Below are positions 7,473-15,185 of a stretch of 37,699 nucleotides of DNA, piece by piece (position 1 is the stretch's first letter; every line of letters starts with the position of its first letter). The stretch is from an uncultured Pelagibacteraceae bacterium (GTDB lineage: Bacteria; Pseudomonadota; Alphaproteobacteria; Pelagibacterales; Pelagibacteraceae). The notes under the pieces are model-generated. The model made no database searches. It saw only the letters and a program-made list of their open reading frames with translations, and was not told the origin of the DNA. The translations under genes and the position numbers were made by a program. The stretch spans positions 1-37,699 of the forward strand of contig CACDQT010000004.1 of the NCBI GenBank assembly GCA_902554995.1. Reading direction: 5' to 3'.

Positions 7473-8741
7473 TTAACTCCATTTTTTCTCAAACTTATGT
7501 CTTATTATTTGGGCAAATAAATTCATTATTATTAAAAAGCCAAGTAAGACCATTATACATGCCGAAACTTTTTCTACAAATCCCCTTTCAGCACTTTCAG
7601 CCCAAATATAAATTTGAACTGGTAAGCTTGCAGCAGGATCCATGGGTGATCCAGGTATCGTGTTAACAAAAGCAACCATTCCAATTAAAATTAAGGGTGC
7701 AGTTTCTCCTAAAGCTTGAGCTAAACCAATTATTGTTCCTGATAACGTGCCAGGCATAGAAAGAGGAACTGTATGATGCATTGTGGTTTGCATTCGACTT
7801 GCTCCCATAGCAAGTGCTGCCTCTCTTATACTTGGTGGAACTGCTTTTAAAGATGCTCTAGCAGCTATAATTATTGTTGGTAGGGTCATTAAGGACAAAG
7901 TGATACCTCCAACTAATGGGGTAGACCTTGGTAATTGAAATATAGCCAATAAAACTCCTAACCCTAATAGACCAAAAACTATAGATGGAACCGCTGCTAA
8001 GTTGTTTATATTAACTTCAATAAAATCAGTAAATCTATTTTTAGGGGCAAATTCTTCAAGATAGATTGCAGCTAGAACCGCAACAGGAAAAGCTATCATT
8101 AAACAAACAAGTATAGAAAAAATTGAGCCCATAAATGAACTTGCTATTCCAGCTAGCTCAGCTTCTCTTGAGTCAGCATTTGTAAAAAAACTTATATTAA
8201 ATTTACTTTCAACCTTACCATTTGCAACAAGTTGATCAAAAATTTTTAATTGATAATCGCTTACTCTTCTTTGGTCTTCAGGTAAATCTCTTGGATAATT
8301 TCCTTTAAAGACTTGGTCTAAATCATCTGAAGCAGTTAGATAAACTTCCTTTGTTTTTCCTATTAAATTAGGGTCATTTAAAAGTTCATTTTTAATTTCT
8401 TTTTCAAAAAAATAAGACACCATTCTCTTCAATTCATTTTCTTGATCTTCATTGGCGTTTGGATCTAAATCAGCCATTGATTTTAATGCTATATCGTAAT
8501 AATCAGCGTCCTGTAAATCTTCTTTAGAAGGATTTTGGTCTAACATCATTAATTCAGCATCGAAAGTTACTGGAACAATAAGCCATGTTTTTTGAAAAGC
8601 TGAATAGCCAGTTGAAAAAATTTTAAAAATAAAGATTGTTAAAAATAAAAGTGCCATAAAAATTGCACTCAGACCGTATAAGCGAAATCGCTGTTCAGCT
8701 TTATATCTTTTATTTAATAATTGTTCTTTATTTTTATTCAT
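7473..8741 (-). CDS. pstA: Phosphate ABC transporter permease PstA
   Basis: A 422-residue inner-membrane permease subunit. After a short cytoplasmic tail there is a membrane helix at about residues 22-44, then a polar, periplasm-facing insert of roughly 150 residues (the DUF3333-type N-terminal extension found in long alphaproteobacterial PstA proteins). The transmembrane domain follows from about residue 190, with the EAA loop [21 protein letters not shown] that docks on PstB. The gene overlaps the end of pstC by 8 bases and is followed directly by pstB. With PstC it forms the phosphate channel fed by PstS. Confidence 0.92.
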   Translation of the reverse strand: MNKNKEQLLNKRYKAEQRFRLYGLSAIFMALLFLTIFIFKIFSTGYSAFQKTWLIVPVTFDAELMMLDQNPSKEDLQDADYYDIALKSMADLDPNANEDQENELKRMVSYFFEKEIKNELLNDPNLIGKTKEVYLTASDDLDQVFKGNYPRDLPEDQRRVSDYQLKIFDQLVANGKVESKFNISFFTNADSREAELAGIASSFMGSIFSILVCLMIAFPVAVLAAIYLEEFAPKNRFTDFIEVNINNLAAVPSIVFGLLGLGVLLAIFQLPRSTPLVGGITLSLMTLPTIIIAARASLKAVPPSIREAALAMGASRMQTTMHHTVPLSMPGTLSGTIIGLAQALGETAPLILIGMVAFVNTIPGSPMDPAASLPVQIYIWAESAERGFVEKVSACIMVLLGFLIIMNLFAQIIRHKFEKKWS

Positions 8742-10119
8742 ATTTTTCTCTATATTTTTTAACTACTCTCAAGGCCACAATATTTAAACAAAGTGTTACT
8801 AAAAATAATGACATACCTAAAGCAAAAGCAGCTTGCGTTTTTGGGTCGCCAAAAGCTTGGTCACCAATTAGAATAACTACAATTTGAGCTGTAATCGTTG
8901 AAGTAGACTCTAAAGGATTTAAAGTTAAATTAGCAGCTAAACCAGAGGCCATAACAACTATCATTGTTTCTCCAATAGCTCTTGAAACACCAAGTAAAAT
9001 AGATCCAACTATCCCCGGCAATGCCGCGGGAAAAATAACTCTCTTAATTGTTTCTGATTTAGTTGCTCCCATTGCGTAACTTCCATCTCTTAAACTTTGA
9101 GGCACACTTGTAATTACATCGTCACTTAAACTTGAAATAAATGGTATAATCATAATACCCATTACCCCTCCTGCTGCTAAAGCACTTTCAGCTGAAACTT
9201 CAAGACCCATTGAAGTTCCTAATTCTTTCAAAAATGGTCCAACAGTTAGGGCAGCAAAAAAACCATAAACAACTGTTGGTATACCAGCTAAAATTTCAAT
9301 TAATGGTTTTGCATATTGTCTAACTTTAGTTGATGCATATTCAGCTAAATAAATTCCACTCATTAATCCAATTGGGATAGCAACGCACATAGCAATAAAT
9401 GCAATAAAAAAAGTACCTGCAAAAATAGGGACTGCTCCAAAAGTATCTGAATACATTGTCGGATCTAAAGCCTCAGAAGAATCTCTAACAAAAGCTTTTG
9501 CTGGATACCAGTGAGTTCCAAAGACAAAATCAAATAATGGAATTACTTTAAAAAAATCTATAGTTTGAAATATAAGTGAGAAAACTATTCCAACAGTAGT
9601 TAATATTGCAGCTAAAGAAGCTGTAAATAAAACTGCGTTCAAAAATTTTTCAACTGGTTCTCTTGTTCTAGAATTAGATGAAATTCTTTTATACGCATAA
9701 GCAACAGAGGCAATAATTGCAGATAATACTATAACAACTTTTGAACTTTGAGCTATTGATCGAAGACTTAAATATTTTTCAGCTGAAGCTTCAATAAAAG
9801 GTGTAATTTCTCCAGTGAATTGCCCTCGAGACAATGCTTTTGATTTTTCGTATAATAAATTTAATTCATCATCAAGATAACCTTGATTTGAATAATCACT
9901 TAAGATTAATAGTTTTACAATTGTGGGCTCAAAAATTGCCCATAATGAAAAAATTATAAAGGCTGGTATTGCACACCAGATTGCAAGATAATAACCATAA
10001 AATTGTGGTAATGCGGTTAATCTTTTTTTTGTAGATTGAATTGTATATGCTTTTTTGCGTCCAAAATAATAACTTGTGAAACCTAGAAGAACAATAAATG
10101 TAAATAATATTAAGTTCAC
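8734..10119 (-). CDS. pstC: Phosphate ABC transporter permease PstC
   Basis: A 461-residue permease with one N-terminal helix (residues 1-18), a further membrane segment near 45-70, and the transport domain in the C-terminal half. The ATPase-docking EAA-like loop reads DGSYAMGATKSETIKRVIFPAALPG. The start is a GTG at 10119, supported by AAGGAG five bases upstream, one of the best Shine-Dalgarno sequences in the window. The gene is separated from pstS by a terminator, so expression probably comes from read-through of the pstS transcript. It overlaps pstA by 8 bases. The N-terminal extension is longer than in the E. coli protein, as is usual in alphaproteobacteria. Confidence 0.92.
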   Translation of the reverse strand: MNLILFTFIVLLGFTSYYFGRKKAYTIQSTKKRLTALPQFYGYYLAIWCAIPAFIIFSLWAIFEPTIVKLLILSDYSNQGYLDDELNLLYEKSKALSRGQFTGEITPFIEASAEKYLSLRSIAQSSKVVIVLSAIIASVAYAYKRISSNSRTREPVEKFLNAVLFTASLAAILTTVGIVFSLIFQTIDFFKVIPLFDFVFGTHWYPAKAFVRDSSEALDPTMYSDTFGAVPIFAGTFFIAFIAMCVAIPIGLMSGIYLAEYASTKVRQYAKPLIEILAGIPTVVYGFFAALTVGPFLKELGTSMGLEVSAESALAAGGVMGIMIIPFISSLSDDVITSVPQSLRDGSYAMGATKSETIKRVIFPAALPGIVGSILLGVSRAIGETMIVVMASGLAANLTLNPLESTSTITAQIVVILIGDQAFGDPKTQAAFALGMSLFLVTLCLNIVALRVVKKYREKYE

Positions 10120-10154
10120 AGAATCTCCTTAAGTGAGGACTTTACTCTTTTTTT

Positions 10155-10188
10155 AAAAAAAAGGGGTCTAAAAAGACCCCCTTTTTAA
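10155..10188 (-). terminator. Rho-independent terminator or attenuator after pstS
   Basis: On the minus strand GGGGTCT pairs with AGACCCC (10174-10180 with 10163-10169) around a TTTT loop, followed by eight U's. It lies 22 bases after the pstS stop and upstream of pstC. This would yield abundant pstS mRNA and less pstCAB-phoU-phoB mRNA, as expected for a binding protein needed in excess over its membrane partners. An A-run on the other side means it could also act weakly in the plus direction. Confidence 0.85.
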
Positions 10189-10210
10189 TCATTTGTTAAC
10201 TGAGGAATAA

Positions 10211-11242
10211 TTAATTACCCATAGCAACTAGCTTCGTAGCATTAGTTCTAGTTGTTTTATACAACTTAGAGTCTAATGGCACTAAACCAATGTCTGCTAA
10301 GTAACCACCTTTTCCAATAGCTTTCTTAGTTGTGAATTCTTTCACAAACTCATGTAAGCCTGGAATTACTCCAACGTGTGCTTTTTTCACGTAGAAGAAT
10401 AAAGGTCTAGCAACAGCATAACTGTAGTCTTGAATAGACTTTAATGACGGTTGTCCACCATCAATACTTGCTGCTTGCAATTTATCTTTTGCAGCTAAGA
10501 AATAACTGAAACCAAAGAAACCAAACATTTCTTTATCTTGAGTTAACTTTTGGATGATTAAACTATCGTTTTCTCCAACTTCAATAGCAGCACCATCTTC
10601 TCTGTAAAGTTTTTGAGGTTTTTTGTATTTTTTATTTCCAGCTTCAAAACCAGCTTTATAAAGAGCTTTAGCTTCTTTGGTCATACCTTTTTTCATTACT
10701 AAAGAATTCCAAGCATCTCTAGTTCCTGATGTTCCTGGTGGGATCATCACTGAAATTTTTTGTTTTGGTAAGCTAGGGTCAATTTGGTCCCAAGTTTTAT
10801 AAATATTTGGAACTAATTTACCATCAACAACTGTATGAGCAGCAAGTGCTAAATATAATTGTTCTTTAGTAAAGTTTACTGGTTTTGCATCTTTGCTGTA
10901 AGCTAATGTAATACCATCGTTACCAATTACGATCTCAACGATATCATTAACACCATTTTTCTTACATAGAGCTTTTTCTTTATCTTTCATAGCTCTTGAT
11001 GCATTTGTAATATCTGGATGTTGTTCACCTACACCAGCACAGAATAGTTTAGCTCCACCACCAGTACCAGTAGACTCGATTACAGGAGTTTTAAATCCTG
11101 AACCACCAAATCTTTCAGCAACAACTGTTGCATAAGGGAATACTGTAGAAGAACCAACTATCTTAATTTGATCTCTTGCTTGAGCAACAGTTGCAATTGA
11201 AAGTGCAACTAAAGAAGCAATTACTATAGTTAGTTTTTTCAT
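10211..11242 (-). CDS. pstS: Phosphate ABC transporter substrate-binding protein PstS
   Basis: A 343-residue periplasmic phosphate-binding protein. A Sec signal peptide covers about residues 1-22 (KKLTIVIASLVALSIATVAQA, cut before RDQ). The mature N-terminus IKIVGSSTVFPYATVVAERF gives the first phosphate-binding loop, TGTGGGAKLFCAG the second, and IPPGTSGTRDAW the third, whose Ser/Thr/Arg residues contact phosphate. It delivers phosphate to PstCA. It is the first gene of the pst unit, is preceded by a candidate Pho box about 70 bases upstream of the ATG and followed by a strong terminator. Upstream of the ATG is AAAGGATTAAAGATA, a modest ribosome binding site. Confidence 0.95.
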   Translation of the reverse strand: MKKLTIVIASLVALSIATVAQARDQIKIVGSSTVFPYATVVAERFGGSGFKTPVIESTGTGGGAKLFCAGVGEQHPDITNASRAMKDKEKALCKKNGVNDIVEIVIGNDGITLAYSKDAKPVNFTKEQLYLALAAHTVVDGKLVPNIYKTWDQIDPSLPKQKISVMIPPGTSGTRDAWNSLVMKKGMTKEAKALYKAGFEAGNKKYKKPQKLYREDGAAIEVGENDSLIIQKLTQDKEMFGFFGFSYFLAAKDKLQAASIDGGQPSLKSIQDYSYAVARPLFFYVKKAHVGVIPGLHEFVKEFTTKKAIGKGGYLADIGLVPLDSKLYKTTRTNATKLVAMGN

Positions 11243-11312
11243 TATCTTTAATCCTTTCGTTATTTATTAATTAAAAGATGATTGACTCGTATAAATTTAT
11301 TGAATCTTTAAT

Positions 11313-11330
11313 ATTACAGAATTGTTACAC
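11313..11330 (-). promoter_or_regulatory. Pho box upstream of pstS
   Basis: On the minus strand GTGTAAC-AATT-CTGTAAT reads as two 7-mers 11 bp apart, the spacing and TGT-A core of PhoB sites (consensus two CTGTCAT-like repeats separated by 4 bp). It ends 70 bases before the pstS ATG, leaving room for a -10 element (AATAAA-like, near 11297-11302) and a leader. The arrangement recurs upstream of plcP and dagK. Confidence 0.75.
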
Positions 11331-11351
11331 TTTTATTAAAAAGGTAACTTT

Positions 11352-11960
11352 TTAGTTGTATTTTTTTGATATAATTATTTGATCAATATCAGTTTCTAAG
11401 CCACCAATACATGAAACAGGGTTTACCTGTTCATTAAGAGCTAGTTCTTTGGTTGGACGTAAAGTTATTTCTAGTTTTACTAAGTTTACTAATTCCTCTC
11501 TAATTTCCTCATCATATCTCCAGCTTGGCCATGAACTTGGGGTTGAAAATATAGAAGTTAAATAGCTTGTAGCCATAGTATATCTATAATTACTCAAATT
11601 TTCATTCCTCAATAAAAAATCTCTTACAGAATTAAAAATATTCCTACATCTAAAAGAATCTGAAAAATAATTTTCCTTCTTGAGATTTCTATTCATAGGA
11701 ACAGAAACAATTAAATCAATTGAATTTTTAGAATACGAGGTAACTACGTCTGTATAAAATTCAGCTTCAGTAACTTCTAAATGATCTTTAATAGAAGTAT
11801 ATGAAGTTTTCAAATCTGCCTCTAATCTAAAAATTCCAATATCAAAAACTGTAAGTTGCTGATTTCTTAATAATGTTGTGATATCTTTAGAAAAAACACT
11901 TGTTGTTATAGAGCTTAATAAAAAAGCAAAAATCAAAATATTTTTGAATATTTTAACCAT
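11352..11960 (-). CDS. Secreted protein of unknown function in the pho cluster
   Basis: A 202-residue protein I do not recognise. Residues 5-24 form a Sec signal peptide (basic start, IFKNILIFAFLLSSITTSVFS, likely cut before KDI), and there is no later membrane helix, so it should be periplasmic or released. The mature part is mixed alpha/beta in appearance, has two cysteines (105 and 184) that could form a disulfide, and a Trp-rich segment SSWPSWRYDEE near 142-152. It lies alone between pstS and phoR on the same strand: 109 bases separate it from pstS and 92 from phoR. A weak Pho-box-like sequence precedes it. Position suggests a role in phosphate starvation, for example binding or sensing in the periplasm, but no catalytic motif supports a specific activity. 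Confidence 0.7.
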   Translation of the reverse strand: MVKIFKNILIFAFLLSSITTSVFSKDITTLLRNQQLTVFDIGIFRLEADLKTSYTSIKDHLEVTEAEFYTDVVTSYSKNSIDLIVSVPMNRNLKKENYFSDSFRCRNIFNSVRDFLLRNENLSNYRYTMATSYLTSIFSTPSSWPSWRYDEEIREELVNLVKLEITLRPTKELALNEQVNPVSCIGGLETDIDQIIISKKYN

Positions 11961-11994
11961 ATAAAAAAATTAATTAAAAGATTAACATTAATCA

Positions 11995-12012
11995 AGTAAA
12001 GAATTGTTAAAA
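11995..12012 (-). promoter_or_regulatory. Weak Pho-box-like site upstream of the unknown secreted gene
   Basis: The minus strand reads TTTTAAC-AATT-CTTTACT. The first 7-mer matches the first half of the plcP site, and the four-base spacer plus following C match the pstS site, but the second repeat has lost the TGT core. It ends 34 bases from the ATG, closer than the other sites. A candidate only. Confidence 0.3.
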
Positions 12013-12052
12013 AAAACCTTCTAAAACTATTACAATATAATATTTTTTAAAT

Positions 12053-13198
12053 TTAAGTTTTCGCTGGTAAATAAATTTGAATTTCAGTTCCTTGGTTTTC
12101 CTCACTTAGAATCTCATAGTGTCCACGATGTTGAGTAACTATATGTTTAACAATAGCTAATCCTAAACCGGTTCCACCAACCTTGTTACTTTGTTCAAGA
12201 TCTACCCTAAAAAATCTTTCTGTAATTCTAGAAATATATCTTTGAGGAATGCCAACACCTTCGTCTTTAATACTGATCATAAAATTTTTTTCTAACAATT
12301 TACCATCGCTAATTTTGCTTGATATAAAAATAGACTTATTTTCCTTTGAATACTTAATTGCATTATCTAAAAGATTAGAAAAAACAGTTTGTAATTTTTT
12401 TTCATCTCCAATAACAACTGTTGGATTGGCGAGAGATAAATTAATATTTAATTTCTTTCTTTTTAAAACAATCTCAAAATTACTGATGATTGTTTTGAAA
12501 AGATCATTTATATCAACTAAAGAGTTTGGCCTTATGTGTTCTTCTAATTCAATTCTTGTTAGTATTAAAAGATCATTAATTAAATTTTCCATTCTATTTG
12601 ATTGATCAGTCATTATTTTCATAAATTTTTTTTTAGCCTTTTCATCATCAGACGCTGGGCCCTCAATTGTTTCTAGTGATCCTTTGATTGACATTAAAGG
12701 TGTTCTTAATTCATGGCTTACATTTGCTACAAAATCAGTTTTAAATTTTTGTGCTTTTGTAATTTCAGTAAAATCTTTTAAAAATAACACAACAGAATCT
12801 GGTTCAGTAAATAAATGAGTTGGACCAGGAATAATATAAATTTTATAAAACTGATATGATGGCAGGTCTATTTCAACATCAATATTTTTGGTTTTATTTT
12901 CTAAGATAGCTTTTTCAATATTATCTATTAATTCTGGTTTTCGAATTACAGAGGATATGTTTTTATCAATTAAATTACTTCCAAATCTTTTTAATGCACT
13001 TGGATTAGCATATTTAATTATGTTAAATTTATTTAATGCAAAAAACTGATCCTCAAGTTCATCAATAATTACTCTTTTGGTTTTTTCCTCTCTTTTATTA
13101 ATTATTGTAGCAGTATTTATTGATTTGTTTTTTTTTTGATTAAGTAAATAGAGGAGATAAATTATAACAACTATAAGTAGAATGATGAAATATTCCAT
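12053..13198 (-). CDS. phoR: Phosphate regulon sensor histidine kinase PhoR
   Basis: A 381-residue membrane histidine kinase. A single hydrophobic helix at residues 3-20 anchors it with almost no periplasmic part, as expected of PhoR, which senses through the Pst-PhoU complex. A PAS-like region follows (about 46-145, DQFFALNKFNIIKYANPSALKRFG...). The dimerisation domain has the phosphorylated His162 in FVANVSHELRTPLMSIKGSLE. The ATPase domain shows the N box LLDNAIKYS, G1 DEGVGIP, and G2 GGTGLGLAIVKHIV. It should phosphorylate PhoB encoded at 5322-6005. The gene lies 65 bases downstream of agt, apart from phoB, with the unknown secreted gene and pst operon in between. Confidence 0.9.
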   Translation of the reverse strand: MEYFIILLIVVIIYLLYLLNQKKNKSINTATIINKREEKTKRVIIDELEDQFFALNKFNIIKYANPSALKRFGSNLIDKNISSVIRKPELIDNIEKAILENKTKNIDVEIDLPSYQFYKIYIIPGPTHLFTEPDSVVLFLKDFTEITKAQKFKTDFVANVSHELRTPLMSIKGSLETIEGPASDDEKAKKKFMKIMTDQSNRMENLINDLLILTRIELEEHIRPNSLVDINDLFKTIISNFEIVLKRKKLNINLSLANPTVVIGDEKKLQTVFSNLLDNAIKYSKENKSIFISSKISDGKLLEKNFMISIKDEGVGIPQRYISRITERFFRVDLEQSNKVGGTGLGLAIVKHIVTQHRGHYEILSEENQGTEIQIYLPAKT

Positions 13199-13216
13199 AA
13201 ATTTAGACGGCTTAAT

Positions 13217-13244
13217 TTTGCATCATTACACTTTTTAATGCAAA
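13217..13244. repeat. Inverted repeat between agt and phoR
   Basis: TTTGCAT at 13217-13223 and ATGCAAA at 13238-13244 form a 7-bp perfect inverted repeat around 14 bases, with an overlapping alternative pairing of CATTA with TAATG. It occupies most of the 65-base gap between the agt stop and the phoR start. It could be a weak hairpin reducing read-through into phoR or an operator for phoR; no long U-run supports strong termination. Confidence 0.4.
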
Positions 13245-13263
13245 TAAATTAAGGAAAAATTAA

Positions 13264-14271
13264 CTAATGATTTGGTGAAATATTGTTAAAAAATATTTTT
13301 GCTGTTTCTTCCCAAGTGAATTTTTTTGCAAATTCAAGACAATCATTTCTATTAACTTTCAAAGCTTTATGAGCTGAAACTTTAAGATCATTATCTAAAC
13401 AATTTATTTTGGAACCCTCAAATATATCTTTAGGACCTGGAACAGGATAAGCAGCTACAGGTGTTCCGCAATTTAAAGACTCACAAACTACAATTCCAAA
13501 TGTATCTGTTTTACTTGGAAATACAAAAACATCGGAAGATGCAAAATGAGACGCTAATTCACCGTTTGTTTTTTCTCCTAAAAAAATATCTTTAGGAAAT
13601 TCTTTTTTTAATTTTTTTAAATCAGGTCCCTTTCCTATTATCATTTTTGTACCCTCTAAATCACATTCTAAAAAAGCTCTTATGTTTTTTTCAACTGCAA
13701 CTCTTCCAACATAAATCCAAATCGGTCTTTTATGTGGTAAATCAATTTTTTTTGGACTCTTAAAAGCTCCATGATTGCCTCCTCTTGTCCAAGTAATCAT
13801 TTTATTATTATCTATACCTATATCGATTAATTCTTTTCTCATAGATTCTGTTGTTACTAAGATTCTCTCAGCCTTGTTATGAAAGTTTGCTAAGAATTTT
13901 TCAGCCCATTTTGCAGGTATAATAGGAAAGTAAAGCTTAAGATATTTATCAAATCTTGTATGAAAACTTGTGGTAAACTTTAGTTTATTCTTCAAACAAT
14001 ATCTTCTTGCCATAGTCCCTATAGGACCTTCAGTAGCTATATGAATTGCATCAGGTTTTATTTTCTTTATTAAGCTACCAACTCTTGGCCAAACATTAAT
14101 AGATATTCTAATTTCATTATATTTTGGCATCGGAAAAGTTAAAAATAATTCTGGTGTGATATATTCTATTCTATGACCTTGTTCTTTTAAAATTTTACCT
14201 GTTTCATGCAAGGTTCTTACAACACCATTTACTTGTGGAAAATATGCATCTGTTGCGATTAAAATTTTCAT
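13264..14271 (-). CDS. agt: Glycolipid-forming glycosyltransferase (Agt-like, GT4 family)
   Basis: A 335-residue GT4-type glycosyltransferase. The acceptor-side N-terminal domain opens with MKILIATDAYFPQVNGVVRTLHE and includes HIATEGPIGTMARRYC; the donor-side domain has YVGRVAVEKN and the E-x7-E region SSDVFVFPSKTDTFGIVVCESLNCGTPV. Proteins of this wording next to plcP are the Agt enzymes of marine alphaproteobacteria that transfer glucose or glucuronic acid from a UDP-sugar to diacylglycerol, giving phosphorus-free membrane lipids under phosphate starvation; SAR11 was one of the groups where this was shown. It acts at the cytoplasmic face of the inner membrane. The gene starts three bases after plcP and is cotranscribed with it. 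The sugar specificity cannot be read from sequence. Confidence 0.85.
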   Translation of the reverse strand: MKILIATDAYFPQVNGVVRTLHETGKILKEQGHRIEYITPELFLTFPMPKYNEIRISINVWPRVGSLIKKIKPDAIHIATEGPIGTMARRYCLKNKLKFTTSFHTRFDKYLKLYFPIIPAKWAEKFLANFHNKAERILVTTESMRKELIDIGIDNNKMITWTRGGNHGAFKSPKKIDLPHKRPIWIYVGRVAVEKNIRAFLECDLEGTKMIIGKGPDLKKLKKEFPKDIFLGEKTNGELASHFASSDVFVFPSKTDTFGIVVCESLNCGTPVAAYPVPGPKDIFEGSKINCLDNDLKVSAHKALKVNRNDCLEFAKKFTWEETAKIFFNNISPNH

Positions 14272-14274
14272 TAA

Positions 14275-15087
14275 TTACGAAGCTTTTTTTAAGTCTTCAT
14301 TTTTAATAGGTTTAATTATTTCTTGAGTGTCTAAATATTGTTCTCTTATTTTATCCCAATATAATATTTCAAAGCTACCATCGTAATTTTCGGCTAATGC
14401 AGTGCAAGATTCTACCCAGTCTCCACAATTTAAATAATTGACCCCATTAAAATCTCTATCCTCAGCATGATGGATGTGGCCACAAATAATTCCATCAAAT
14501 TTTTTTCTTTTTGCATAATCTGAAAGTGTTTTTTCATATTCACCAATATATTTAACTGCATTTTTGACTTTATACTTTAAAAATTTTGCAAGAGACCAAT
14601 ATTCTTTTCCTCTCAATCTTCTAAAAAAATTAATTATTACATTTAATTTTAATAGTAAATTATAGGTTATTGATCCAAGTTTAGATAACCATTTAGCATG
14701 TTTCATAACACCATCCCAAGCATCACCATGAACAACAACATATTTTTTTCCTGCATTTGTTTCATGAATAACTCTATTAACCATATGGATGTCACCAAAA
14801 TGCATTGGAATAAATTTTCTTAACATTTCGTCATGATTACCCATTATGTAGAAAACTTTGGTACCATGTCTAGCTTTTCTTAAAATTTTTTGGATTACAT
14901 CATTATGTTCTTGAGGCCAAAAAAAACTTTTTTGCATTTCCCAGATATCTATAATGTCCCCTACAAGATAAAGATTTTCGGATCTTGAGTTTTTAAAAAA
15001 CTCTAAAAGTTTTTTCGCCTGACAACCCTTGGTACCTAAATGAACATCAGAAATAAATATACTTTTATATTTAAGTAAATTAGACAT
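14275..15087 (-). CDS. plcP: PlcP-type phospholipase C (calcineurin-like metallophosphoesterase)
   Basis: A 270-residue metallophosphoesterase with the full set of metal ligands: Asp14 and His16 in FISDVHLG, Asp44 in VGDIIDIW, Asn84-His85 in MGNHDE, His120 in VVHGD, and His204 and His206 in CGHIHHAE. The fold is shared with UDP-2,3-diacylglucosamine hydrolase LpxH, but the length, wording and coupling to agt mark it as PlcP, which removes the phospho-headgroup of phosphatidylglycerol or phosphatidylethanolamine to leave diacylglycerol for Agt. There is no signal peptide, so it acts from the cytoplasmic side. A candidate Pho box ends 62 bases upstream of the ATG. The divergent neighbour is a diacylglycerol kinase, which would compete for the product. 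Confidence 0.88.
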   Translation of the reverse strand: MSNLLKYKSIFISDVHLGTKGCQAKKLLEFFKNSRSENLYLVGDIIDIWEMQKSFFWPQEHNDVIQKILRKARHGTKVFYIMGNHDEMLRKFIPMHFGDIHMVNRVIHETNAGKKYVVVHGDAWDGVMKHAKWLSKLGSITYNLLLKLNVIINFFRRLRGKEYWSLAKFLKYKVKNAVKYIGEYEKTLSDYAKRKKFDGIICGHIHHAEDRDFNGVNYLNCGDWVESCTALAENYDGSFEILYWDKIREQYLDTQEIIKPIKNEDLKKAS

Positions 15088-15100
15088 TTAAAGACCAATA

Positions 15101-15118
15101 TTTTAATACAACTGTAAC
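15101..15118 (+). promoter_or_regulatory. Pho box facing the diacylglycerol kinase gene
   Basis: Plus strand TTTTAAT-ACAA-CTGTAAC: two 7-mers 11 bp apart, the second identical to the CTGTAA core of the pstS box. It ends 67 bases before the ATG at 15186, similar to the 70 and 62 bases seen for pstS and plcP. The first repeat is degenerate (TTTTAAT), so the call rests on spacing, position and the paired site for plcP. Confidence 0.5.
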
Positions 15119-15149
15119 ACGAATCATTTACTTCTTATTTCATTTAAAT

Positions 15150-15167
15150 GTTACAAATTTGTTAAAA
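15150..15167 (-). promoter_or_regulatory. Pho box facing plcP-agt
   Basis: Minus strand TTTTAAC-AAAT-TTGTAAC: two related 7-mers 11 bp apart ending 62 bases before the plcP ATG. It resembles the pstS site (GTGTAAC-AATT-CTGTAAT) in phase and distance. Together with the site at 15101-15118 it gives each of the two divergent genes its own candidate PhoB site. Confidence 0.6.
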
Positions 15168-15185
15168 ATTTTTTAAGGATTAATT

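Noticed and set aside
7469-7492. Longer pstB start at TTG (7492)
   Set aside because: The ATG at 7471 has GGAG at good spacing, follows the pstA stop by one base and gives the usual PstB length.
13199-13263. Pho box upstream of phoR
   Set aside because: There is one GTGTAAT half-site on the minus strand, but the position 11 bp upstream (TGCATTA) does not match.
14275-15087. LpxH (UDP-2,3-diacylglucosamine hydrolase)
   Set aside because: The fold is shared, but coupling to agt, the Pho box and the divergent DAG kinase favour PlcP, and no other lipid A genes are nearby.
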